This document shows positions 1 to 5,567 of a DNA stretch of 8,276 nt, in pieces. The translations under genes and the position numbers were made by a program. The notes under the pieces were generated by a model. It had not been told where the DNA came from, did not search any database, and was given only the letters and a program-made list of their open reading frames with translations. Within the stretch, counting starts at the first letter, position 1. Every line of letters begins with the position of its first letter. The DNA comes from CAZFPA01 sp964520975 (GTDB taxonomy: Bacteria > Bacillota > Negativicutes > Selenomonadales > Selenomonadaceae): NCBI GenBank assembly GCA_964520975.1, contig CAZFPA010000077.1:1-8276 (forward strand). The letters are read 5' to 3'.

Positions 1-10
1 TCGGCTTATT

Positions 11-1180
11 TTATAGCTTCCTTGCGCCGTCGGCGATGTTGGCTACGTAGAAATCGGGGGCGTAGCCGATTTTTTTGGTGTAGGCACTGCGGATATTTTC
101 CTCGAAGGCCGGGATTGCTTCGTTTTTCACGATGCTGACCGTGCAGCCGCCGAAGCCGGCGCCGGTCATGCGCGAACCGATCACGCCGTCCTGCTGCCAG
201 GCAAGCTCCGCCAGCGTATCGAGTTCCTCCCCCGTCACCTCGTAATCATCGCGCAGCGACACATGCGAGGCGTTCATGAGACGGCCAAACTCGGCCACAT
301 CATTCCGCTCCAGAGCCGCTACGGCCTGCAGCGTGCGCTGGTTCTCGCAGACCGCGTGGCGGGCGCGGCGACGCTCTACGGGGTCCGTGATCCGCTCCGC
401 CAGCGCGTCGAATTCCTCATTGGTGAGCTCTCCCAGTGCCTGGATGGATTTCACCTGCTGCAGTTCCTTCAGCGCCGATTCGCACTGGCTGCGGCGCTCA
501 TTGTATTTCGAGGCGCCCAGGCTGTGCTTCTTGTTCGTATTCGTGATGACAATACTGCAATCCTGCAGGTCGAGCTTGCTGTAGCGATACTCGAGCGTAT
601 TGCAGTCGAGCAGGATCGCACAATCCGTCTTGCCCATGCCCACCGCAAACTGATCCATGATGCCGCAGTTCACACCGACAAACTTGTTCTCCGCCTTCTG
701 CGCGAGCTTCACGAGCGTGATGCGGTCCAGGCCCCAGCCGAACATATCGTCGAGAATGACCGCCATGAGCACCTCGATGGACGCCGAAGAGGAAAGGCCC
801 GCACCATTGGGCAGCGTGCCATAGAATACGATATCCAGCCCTGTGCTGACCGGATAGCCGGCCTCTTCCAGCATGCGGATCACGCCCAGCGGATAGTTGG
901 CCCAGTCATGCGCGGCCTCATAGCTGAGTCCCTGCGCACTCGGCACCGTGACGATGCCAGCCTTCGTGATGTTCATGGAATACAGACGCACCTGCGCATC
1001 GCTGCGCTTTGCCGCCACGGCATAGGTGCCGAGCGATATCGCGCAGGGGAACACATGCCCGCCATTATAATCGGTATGCTCGCCGATAAGATTTACCCGC
1101 CCCGGTGAAAAATAGGCGGCCTCGGCTTCCCGGCCAAATTTCTCGGTAAATACCCGTTTCATTTCTGCTATGATTTCCAT
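11..1180 (-). CDS. galK: Galactokinase (GHMP kinase family)
   Basis: This is a cytoplasmic kinase that makes alpha-D-galactose 1-phosphate from galactose and ATP, the first committed step of the Leloir pathway. At 389 residues it is close to E. coli GalK (382). The galactokinase signature PGRVNLIGEHTDYNGG is at residues 26-41, with Arg28, Glu34 and Asp37. The ATP-binding GHMP motif PNGAGLSSSAS is at 124-134. The catalytic-base aspartate is expected at Asp176 in NCGIMDQ. The C-terminal glycine motif MTGAGFGGC is present about 40 residues from the end. The ATG at 1180 is preceded by GAGGAGG with 7 nt spacing. The gene is separated from mglC by 249 bp with its own promoter and operator, so it is probably transcribed independently. 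The TAA stop is at 11-13 and nothing after it can be read, so galT or galE could follow. Family and substrate are secure from motifs; no sequence damage is seen. Confidence 0.96.
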   Translation of the reverse strand: MEIIAEMKRVFTEKFGREAEAAYFSPGRVNLIGEHTDYNGGHVFPCAISLGTYAVAAKRSDAQVRLYSMNITKAGIVTVPSAQGLSYEAAHDWANYPLGVIRMLEEAGYPVSTGLDIVFYGTLPNGAGLSSSASIEVLMAVILDDMFGWGLDRITLVKLAQKAENKFVGVNCGIMDQFAVGMGKTDCAILLDCNTLEYRYSKLDLQDCSIVITNTNKKHSLGASKYNERRSQCESALKELQQVKSIQALGELTNEEFDALAERITDPVERRRARHAVCENQRTLQAVAALERNDVAEFGRLMNASHVSLRDDYEVTGEELDTLAELAWQQDGVIGSRMTGAGFGGCTVSIVKNEAIPAFEENIRSAYTKKIGYAPDFYVANIADGARKL

Positions 1181-1217
1181 CTTCCAGCCTCCTCAATTCA
1201 TCTTTTAAAGTTGTACA

Positions 1218-1229
1218 GTAAACGTTTAC
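1218..1229. promoter_or_regulatory. LacI-family operator palindrome in the galK leader
   Basis: GTAAACGTTTAC is a perfect 12-bp palindrome with the central CG typical of LacI/GalR-family sites. On the minus strand it extends to GTGTAAACGTTTAC, matching one half of the enterobacterial GalR/GalS consensus and also resembling CcpA cre sites. It lies about 70-80 nt downstream of the predicted galK start point, so it would act as a roadblock or as a distal operator rather than by covering the promoter. Near-identical sites occur in the mglB leader. Which regulator binds is inference. Confidence 0.72.
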
Positions 1230-1243
1230 ACTATTTTTTAAAT

Positions 1244-1276
1244 AAAAAACCTGAACAATAAGTACGCGCAGGTTCC
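1244..1276 (-). terminator. Terminator-like hairpin in the galK leader (possible attenuator)
   Basis: Read on the minus strand, AACCTG (1274-1269) pairs with CAGGTT (1253-1248) across a 15-nt loop, and two G-U pairs may extend the stem. Six T's (1249-1244) overlap and follow the right arm. The element sits between the galK promoter and the operator palindrome. The stem is short and the loop wide, so it would be a weak terminator at best. The T run can also pair with the A run just after it, which could compete with the hairpin. Attenuation is inference only. Confidence 0.3.
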
Positions 1277-1304
1277 GGTGTTTTCCCTTTTCTCTTTACT
1301 CGTG

Positions 1305-1333
1305 ATAATACACTTTTTTATTCACGCTGTCAA
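1305..1333 (-). promoter_or_regulatory. Housekeeping sigma promoter for galK
   Basis: On the minus strand there is a perfect -35 TTGACA (1333-1328), a 17-bp spacer and a -10 TATTAT (1310-1305, 5 of 6 to consensus). The predicted start point is near 1298, giving a leader of about 118 nt before the galK ATG. Among the promoter-like sites in the window it is one of the two best. It makes galK a separate transcription unit from mglBAC. Confidence 0.82.
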
Positions 1334-1364
1334 CGAAAGAATGAAATAATTTTTATTTCCAGTC

Positions 1365-1415
1365 AATCCTTTGGCAGGCTGCTCCCTTTTCCGGGAACGG
1401 CCTGCCAGGAGGATT
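1365..1415 (-). terminator. Large hairpin after mglC (3' end of the mgl transcript)
   Basis: AATCCT and TGGCAGGC (1365-1370, 1372-1379) pair with GCCTGCCA and AGGATT (1400-1407, 1410-1415), giving 14 base pairs with a small internal loop. A further TCCC/GGGA pairing (1383-1386, 1393-1396) closes the top. It starts 15 bp after the mglC stop, the normal place for an operon terminator. On the minus strand, however, the stem is followed by GACTGGAAAT and not by a T run. On the plus strand the following sequence is T-rich. It may therefore be an mRNA-protecting 3' structure or a terminator needing another factor, rather than a classic intrinsic terminator. Confidence 0.5.
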
Positions 1416-1429
1416 GCTTTATTTTTTAC

Positions 1430-2440
1430 TTATTTTTTCGCGATGTAGTTGCGGATATCGATGGCAACTGCCACGATGATGATGCAGCCTTTTACGATGA
1501 GCTGCCAGTACGGGCTCAGGCCGATAAAGGTCAGAGCGTAGTTGATGACGCTGAAGATCAGTACACCAGCTACGATGCCTTTGACGGTACCAACGCCGCC
1601 GGCGAGGGAGACACCACCGACTACGCAGGCCGAGATGGCATCGAATTCATAGCCCATGCCGTAGTTGTTCGTCGCGCCGCCTGTACGGGCCGCCTCGAGG
1701 ATACCACCGACACCGTAGAGGCCGCCAGCGATTGCATAGAGCAGGATCAGCGAGCCTGCTACATTGATGCCCGATACGACTGCCGCCTGCGGATTGCCGC
1801 CGATGGCGAACATGTTCTTGCCGAGTACGGTCTTATTGAACAGGAAATACGCAAAAGCGATGAACAGGAGGGCGATGAGCACGATGATCGGTATCTGCAT
1901 GCCAAACAGGTTCAACGAACCCGACCCGATCTGCGTGAAGTCCGCTCGCAAACCGCCGATCGGCTGGGAGTTGTTCGGCGTCATATCGAAGTAGATGGAG
2001 TTCGCGCCATAGGCTACGAGCATCATACCAAGGGTTGCGATGAACGGCGGTACGTAGAACTTCGCTACGAGGATACCGGAAAGGGTTCCCACGAGTACGC
2101 AGGCAAACACCGCAATGATGATCGGCACCGCCAGCGACATCGGATTCTGCCCAAGGTCCGGGAAGAACAGCCGTGAATAGCCGGGGTCCTGCAGCATGGA
2201 GGCCGAAATGACCGCGGCGAGTCCGACGATACGGCCTGCGGCCAAATCGCAGCCGGCCGTTATGAGTATGAGCGCCGCACCAAAGGCGATGATCATACGC
2301 GTGGATGACTGTATCATGATATCCCGGAAGGTCGTGCCGGAAATGAAGTTCGGTTCATAGATCGCGATTGCCAGGATCATGACAATCAAAATAACGTACA
2401 TGGCGTTGTGGGCCATGAAATACTTTACTTTCTCATTCAT
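1430..2440 (-). CDS. mglC: Galactose/methyl-galactoside ABC transporter permease
   Basis: This is the inner-membrane permease subunit that forms the sugar channel of the Mgl importer and couples to the MglA ATPase. It belongs to the branched-chain/monosaccharide permease family (BPD_transp_2). At 336 residues it equals the length of E. coli MglC. The protein is strongly hydrophobic, with long aliphatic segments near residues 14-33, 50-72, 105-125, 130-150, 185-205, 227-247 and 285-330. The conserved cytoplasmic loop GGVSLAGGVGTVKG, which contacts the ATPase, is in the last quarter. The ATG at 2440 is preceded by GGGAGG (about 11 nt spacing, slightly long) that lies just after the mglA TAG. 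The gap to mglA is only 20 bp, so the two are co-transcribed and probably translationally linked. The TAA stop at 1430-1432 is followed by a large hairpin. Specificity for galactose rests mainly on the adjacent mglB. Confidence 0.95.
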   Translation of the reverse strand: MNEKVKYFMAHNAMYVILIVMILAIAIYEPNFISGTTFRDIMIQSSTRMIIAFGAALILITAGCDLAAGRIVGLAAVISASMLQDPGYSRLFFPDLGQNPMSLAVPIIIAVFACVLVGTLSGILVAKFYVPPFIATLGMMLVAYGANSIYFDMTPNNSQPIGGLRADFTQIGSGSLNLFGMQIPIIVLIALLFIAFAYFLFNKTVLGKNMFAIGGNPQAAVVSGINVAGSLILLYAIAGGLYGVGGILEAARTGGATNNYGMGYEFDAISACVVGGVSLAGGVGTVKGIVAGVLIFSVINYALTFIGLSPYWQLIVKGCIIIVAVAIDIRNYIAKK

Positions 2441-2460
2441 AATATATCTATCCTCCCTGT

Positions 2461-3972
2461 CTATTTAAGCCCTTCTGCGGCCAGTGTCATAATTTTTTCC
2501 TCCGTTGCATCCTTCTTGTCTACCGTTCCGGTCAGTACGCCATTGCTCATGACCATGATACGGTCCGACATGCCGATCAGCTCCGGCATTTCCGATGAAA
2601 TCATTACAACACTCTTGCCCTGCTCAACCAGATGATTGATAATCGTGTATATCTCGTATTTAGCTCCGACATCAATGCCTCGTGTAGGCTCATCCAGCAG
2701 CAGGATATCCGGGTCGGTCAGCAGCCATCTGGCCACCAGCACCTTTTGCTGATTACCGCCGGATAAGGACTGGATCAGGGTATTGAAGCTGGGAGTCTTG
2801 ATATTCATTTTTTTGATATGCTCGCTGGCATCAACCTTGCGTTTCTTATCGTCAATCAGATGGAATTTATTCAGATAATGGGTCAGATGGGCAACTGCCG
2901 TATTGTCGAGCACCGACAGGATCGGGAAGATTCCCGTTGCCCGGCGTTCCTCTGTCAGTAAAGCGATCTTATGCTTCTTCGCATCTCTTGGAGACTTGAT
3001 AACGACTTCCTTGTCATTGATGAAGATCTTGCCCTTGCTCATGTGCCGCAGCCCGAACAGGGCCTCGATGACCTCGGTGCGCTGTGCGCCCACGAGACCG
3101 CCGACGCCGAGCACTTCGCCCCGGCGCAGTTCGAAGGAAACATCCCGGAAGGATTTCGGATGAATCGAGGTAAGCCCCTCCGCCCGCAGCACGACCTCAC
3201 CAATGGTGTGCGTACGTTCCGGAAAGCGCTGTGTCATATCACGGCCGACCATCTTCGAGATGATCTTGTCCGTCGTGAGTTCCTTGGCGTCCCAGGTTCC
3301 GATGTATTTGCCATCACGCATGATCGTAACCTCATCGGAAATCCGCAGAATCTCTTCCATTTTATGGGATATATAAATCATAGCGACATTGCGTTTCTTC
3401 AGTTTATCGATGATTGCAAATAAATGTTCAACCTCATCATCCGTGAGCGACGAGGTCGGCTCATCCATGACGATGATGTGTGAATGATGGGAAACCGCCT
3501 TGGCGATTTCAATGAGCTGCAGCTGCGATACCGAAAGACTGCCCGCGATGGCCGTCGGATTGATATCAATTCCGAGGTCGTCAAAAATGCGCTGGGTTTC
3601 TTCCTTCATCATTTTTTCGTCGATGACCTGCAGCGGTCCGACTTTTCTCTTTGGATAGCGTCCGAGCCAGAAATTATCCATGACCGTCCGCTGCCGCACC
3701 GGATAGAGCTCCTGATGGATCATCGAAATGCCCTTCTTCAGTGCTGTCTTTGCGTCCGGAACCTCCGTCTTTTCCCCATCGAGGAAAATCTCGCCGCCAT
3801 CGGGATTGTAGATTCCAAACAAACATTTCATGAGCGTTGATTTTCCCGCGCCATTTTCCCCCATGAGCGCGTGAATCGTACCCGCCCGCAGATGCAGATT
3901 GACACAATCCAGTGCCTTGACGCCCGGAAATTCTTTGCAAATATTTTTCATTTCCAATACATAATCGGCCAC
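2461..3972 (-). CDS. mglA: Galactose/methyl-galactoside ABC transporter ATP-binding protein
   Basis: This is a cytoplasmic tandem ATPase that powers sugar uptake through MglC. It has 503 residues (E. coli MglA 506) and two ABC domains. Domain 1 has Walker A GENGAGKST at 38-46, the family-typical variant signature LSVSQLQLIEIAKA and Walker B IIVMDEPTSSLT. Domain 2 has a degenerate Walker A, GLVGAQRTEV, without the lysine, but a full LSGGNQQK signature and Walker B ILLLDEPTRGID. This pattern of one complete and one degenerate nucleotide site is normal for the monosaccharide (RbsA/MglA/XylG) ATPases and is not a defect. I chose the GTG start at 3972 because GGGAGG (3985-3980) lies 7 nt upstream; an ATG overlapping it at 3974 is out of frame. 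It is separated from mglB by 157 bp containing a hairpin and from mglC by 20 bp. Assignment to galactose, rather than ribose or xylose, comes from context. Confidence 0.95.
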   Translation of the reverse strand: MADYVLEMKNICKEFPGVKALDCVNLHLRAGTIHALMGENGAGKSTLMKCLFGIYNPDGGEIFLDGEKTEVPDAKTALKKGISMIHQELYPVRQRTVMDNFWLGRYPKRKVGPLQVIDEKMMKEETQRIFDDLGIDINPTAIAGSLSVSQLQLIEIAKAVSHHSHIIVMDEPTSSLTDDEVEHLFAIIDKLKKRNVAMIYISHKMEEILRISDEVTIMRDGKYIGTWDAKELTTDKIISKMVGRDMTQRFPERTHTIGEVVLRAEGLTSIHPKSFRDVSFELRRGEVLGVGGLVGAQRTEVIEALFGLRHMSKGKIFINDKEVVIKSPRDAKKHKIALLTEERRATGIFPILSVLDNTAVAHLTHYLNKFHLIDDKKRKVDASEHIKKMNIKTPSFNTLIQSLSGGNQQKVLVARWLLTDPDILLLDEPTRGIDVGAKYEIYTIINHLVEQGKSVVMISSEMPELIGMSDRIMVMSNGVLTGTVDKKDATEEKIMTLAAEGLK

Positions 3973-4000
3973 ATCAATACCTCCCTATACCCGATTATAA

Positions 4001-4030
4001 AATAAACGACAGCAGCAGCCGCCGTTTATT
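4001..4030 (-). other. Intercistronic hairpin between mglB and mglA
   Basis: AATAAACG (4001-4008) and CGTTTATT (4023-4030) form an 8-bp inverted repeat with a 14-nt loop. On the minus strand it is followed by the T/A-rich stretch TTATAATC. It lies in the 157-bp gap between mglB and mglA. A second small inverted repeat, CCCGC/GCGGG (4051-4055, 4065-4069), stands between it and mglB. Such structures often let the binding protein be made in excess over the ATPase, by partial termination or by protecting the mglB mRNA 3' end. That role is inference. No good promoter for mglA is visible in the gap. Confidence 0.5.
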
Positions 4031-4131
4031 CTATAACTGAGCAAAGATTCCCCGCTTCGACAGTGCGGGTGTACCTTTTGACAACAGGCGGCGGATCGGT
4101 AGGTATCCCCCGCCCCGTTGAACCGTCGAAA

Positions 4132-5163
4132 TTACAGCTGGATATCCGCCATGTTCTCACGCGTAACCTTGATGTACGGAACCCAGATATACTTTCCGTC
4201 GCTGATATCGAAGCCGACATTATCCTTCGTCGGAACTTCGCCGCGAGCCAGTACATCCATGAGGCTGTATACAGCCTTGCCCTGGTTCTTCGCATCGTTC
4301 AGAACCGTTCCGAGCATCTCGCCGTCCTTCATGGACTTCAGAGCCGGAGCCGTGCAGTCAACGCCGACAACCGGGATGAACTTGCCATTCTGGAAGTAGC
4401 CGGCAGCCTTCAGTGCCTCGATAGCACCGAGAGCCATATCATCGTTGTTCGCGATGACAGCATCGATCTTGTCACCATAGGCAGCGATGAACGCAGCCAT
4501 CTTTTCCTGGCCCTTTACACGATCCCAGTTTGCGAAGTCGCGAGCGATTTCATTTACCTGGAAGCCTGCATCCGTCAGAGCCTTCGGAGCGTATTTCGAG
4601 CGGAGCTCTGCATCCTGATGGCCCGGTTCGCCCATGAGCAGTACGTAGTTGATCGTACCGGTCTTCGTCGGGTTTTTCTTGAAGTATTCAGCGAGAATTT
4701 CACCAGAGAGCGTACCAGACTGCTCAGCCTTGGCGCCTACATAGTAGGTCTTGTCCCAGGCATTCATAGCCTCCGGCAGCGGCTCGCGGTTCATGAAAAC
4801 AACCGGGATGTTGGCATTCTTTGCTTTGTCGACGATGACGCCGGCAGCAGTTCTGTCAACGATATTGATTCCGAGAGCGTTTACCTTCTTGCTGATGAAC
4901 AAATCCACTTTGTCATTCTGGGTTGCCTGTGAATTCTGGCTGTCTACCATTTCAATCTTGGCTTTGCCTTCGCCCGCCTTGTTGATTGCGTCACGAACGC
5001 CTGTCATGAAGGTATCATCGTATTTGTAGATAGCAACACCCATGGTCGGCTGCTTACCGGATCCCGAGCCCTGATCGGCGCTCTTCTGGCCGCCGCACCC
5101 CGTCGCGAGTACCGCACCTGCAAGTAATGACATGAACAATAAACCTTTCCATTTGCTTTTCAC
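4132..5163 (-). CDS. mglB: Galactose/glucose-binding lipoprotein of the Mgl ABC transporter
   Basis: This is the extracytoplasmic receptor that captures galactose or glucose and delivers it to MglC/MglA. The 343-residue protein starts with a lipoprotein signal: basic MKSKWK, a hydrophobic stretch 8-19 and the lipobox LATGC with the lipidated Cys23. A Gly/Ser-rich linker (24-37) follows. The mature part aligns well with E. coli MglB and keeps the sugar contacts known there: Tyr46, Asp50 and Phe52 in IYKYDDTF, Asn125 in FMNREP, His182, Asp184 and Arg188 in GEPGHQDAELR, Trp213, Asn240 in ANND, Asp269 in GVDC, and Asn289 in VLND. The E. coli calcium loop DLNKDGQIQ is replaced near 164-172 by NPTKTGTIN. 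I chose the GTG at 5163 because AGGAGG (5176-5171) lies 7 nt upstream and the signal peptide begins there; the frame stays open to 5262 but that extension looks like leader RNA. The TAA is at 4132-4134. Confidence 0.95.
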   Translation of the reverse strand: MKSKWKGLLFMSLLAGAVLATGCGGQKSADQGSGSGKQPTMGVAIYKYDDTFMTGVRDAINKAGEGKAKIEMVDSQNSQATQNDKVDLFISKKVNALGINIVDRTAAGVIVDKAKNANIPVVFMNREPLPEAMNAWDKTYYVGAKAEQSGTLSGEILAEYFKKNPTKTGTINYVLLMGEPGHQDAELRSKYAPKALTDAGFQVNEIARDFANWDRVKGQEKMAAFIAAYGDKIDAVIANNDDMALGAIEALKAAGYFQNGKFIPVVGVDCTAPALKSMKDGEMLGTVLNDAKNQGKAVYSLMDVLARGEVPTKDNVGFDISDGKYIWVPYIKVTRENMADIQL

Positions 5164-5170
5164 AAAAACC

Positions 5171-5176
5171 CCTCCT
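5171..5176 (-). promoter_or_regulatory. Ribosome binding site fixing the mglB GTG start
   Basis: AGGAGG on the minus strand ends 7 nt before the GTG at 5163. It is a full match to the 16S rRNA tail and selects this GTG over upstream in-frame starts. The protein then begins with a normal lipoprotein signal peptide. Confidence 0.85.
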
Positions 5177-5213
5177 TTAATTTTCCTGCAAAATTTTGTT
5201 CCAGGTCCCAGTC

Positions 5214-5243
5214 GCAGCAGACACCAACCAAAAGCTCTGCTGC
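5214..5243 (-). other. Hairpin in the mglB leader
   Basis: GCAGCAGA (5214-5221) and TCTGCTGC (5236-5243) form an 8-bp stem with a 14-nt loop, about 40 nt upstream of the mglB ribosome site. No T run follows on the minus strand, so it is not an intrinsic terminator. It could shape access to the leader or protect the 5' end. Neighbouring GCTGC repeats could pair with either arm instead. Confidence 0.45.
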
Positions 5244-5311
5244 AGCTCTGCCGCCGCACCATCTGCTCACAGCTTCTCTATCCTACAGCTGCCCGCAGCA
5301 GCGGCCATTGT

Positions 5312-5323
5312 GTAAACGTTTTC
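5312..5323. promoter_or_regulatory. LacI-family operator, distal site in the mglB leader
   Basis: GTAAACGTTTTC matches the perfect galK palindrome at 11 of 12 positions. With flanks it reads GTGTAAACGTTTTC, a full GalR-type left half, and it also fits the CcpA cre consensus TGTAANCGNTNNCA except for the last base. It lies about 100-111 nt downstream of the predicted mgl start point and 93 bp centre to centre from the proximal site. That separation is close to nine helical turns. Confidence 0.68.
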
Positions 5324-5404
5324 TTTTTTTGCAAAAATAAGAACTCTGAAAAAATATTGCCTCCCATCTCTCTGGAATCGATAAATCCCCCGGCTGGAAA
5401 ATCA

Positions 5405-5416
5405 GTAAACGTTTTC
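5405..5416. promoter_or_regulatory. LacI-family operator just downstream of the mgl promoter
   Basis: GTAAACGTTTTC is identical to the distal leader site. It covers about +7 to +18 of the predicted mgl start point, a classical position for a repressor to block promoter clearance. A GalR-like or CcpA-like protein is the likely binder. No regulator gene is visible in the window. Confidence 0.7.
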
Positions 5417-5429
5417 CGCCTTTAAAATC

Positions 5430-5458
5430 ATTATACATGAGCCATAGTTTCCTTGCAA
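5430..5458 (-). promoter_or_regulatory. Housekeeping sigma promoter for mglBAC
   Basis: On the minus strand there is a -35 TTGCAA (5458-5453, 4 of 6), a 17-bp spacer and a perfect -10 TATAAT (5435-5430). An A-rich run (5459-5475) sits directly upstream, like an UP element. The predicted start point is near 5423. The promoter begins about 60 bp after the terminator of the preceding operon, so mglBAC is its own unit. Confidence 0.82.
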
Positions 5459-5517
5459 GTATTTTTTTTCTTTTCTGATAAAAATTTAAACCGTAGCAAA
5501 CAAATATCTAACAATTC

Positions 5518-5554
5518 AAAAAGCGCGCCAAAACAATCGTTTCAGACGCGCTTT
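5518..5554 (-). terminator. Intrinsic terminator of the aldolase-kinase-epimerase operon
   Basis: On the minus strand AAAGCGCG (5554-5547) pairs with CGCGCTTT (5527-5520). An inner GAAAC/GTTTT-type helix (5542-5539 with 5534-5531) closes on a 4-nt loop. The right arm runs into five T's (5522-5518). It begins 13 bp after the stop of the lacX-like gene. The GC-rich stem plus T run is a clear rho-independent signal on this strand; the other strand lacks a T run. Confidence 0.85.
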
Positions 5555-5567
5555 CAGAAATCGTTTT

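Larger units (their letters stand above)
5164..5423 (-). other. Long structured mglB leader (5' untranslated region)
   Basis: About 260 nt separate the predicted mgl start point (near 5423) from the mglB GTG. This and the promoter fill the 404-bp gap between mglB and the lacX-like gene. The leader contains two operator-like sites, an A/T-rich middle (about 5324-5350) and a GC-rich proximal half full of GCTGC/GCAGC words (about 5214-5306) able to form several alternative hairpins. I do not recognise a known riboswitch class. Two tiny open frames start inside it, but neither has a convincing ribosome site. Confidence 0.5.

Noticed and set aside
1228..1262. A second galK promoter overlapping the operator palindrome
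   Set aside because: Only a poor -35 (TTGTTC) and an A/T-rich run in place of a -10 can be found. The promoter at 1305-1333 is far better.
2461..3972. Missing Walker A lysine in the second ABC domain of MglA as a sign of decay
   Set aside because: A degenerate second Walker A (GLVGAxRT) is the normal state in this family of monosaccharide transport ATPases, and the other motifs are intact.
3990..4060. An internal promoter for mglA from the TATAGAAT sequence in the mglB-mglA gap
   Set aside because: No -35 hexamer lies at a workable distance; the nearest candidate needs a spacer of about 21 bp.
5164..5262. N-terminal extension of MglB to an earlier start at 5262
   Set aside because: The extension would put 33 unrelated residues before a perfect lipoprotein signal peptide, while a full AGGAGG lies 7 nt before the GTG at 5163.
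5270..5375. Two tiny open frames in the mgl leader (about 13 and 29 codons) as a possible leader peptide
   Set aside because: Neither has a properly spaced ribosome site or a telling codon pattern, and the pairing logic of an attenuator is not evident.
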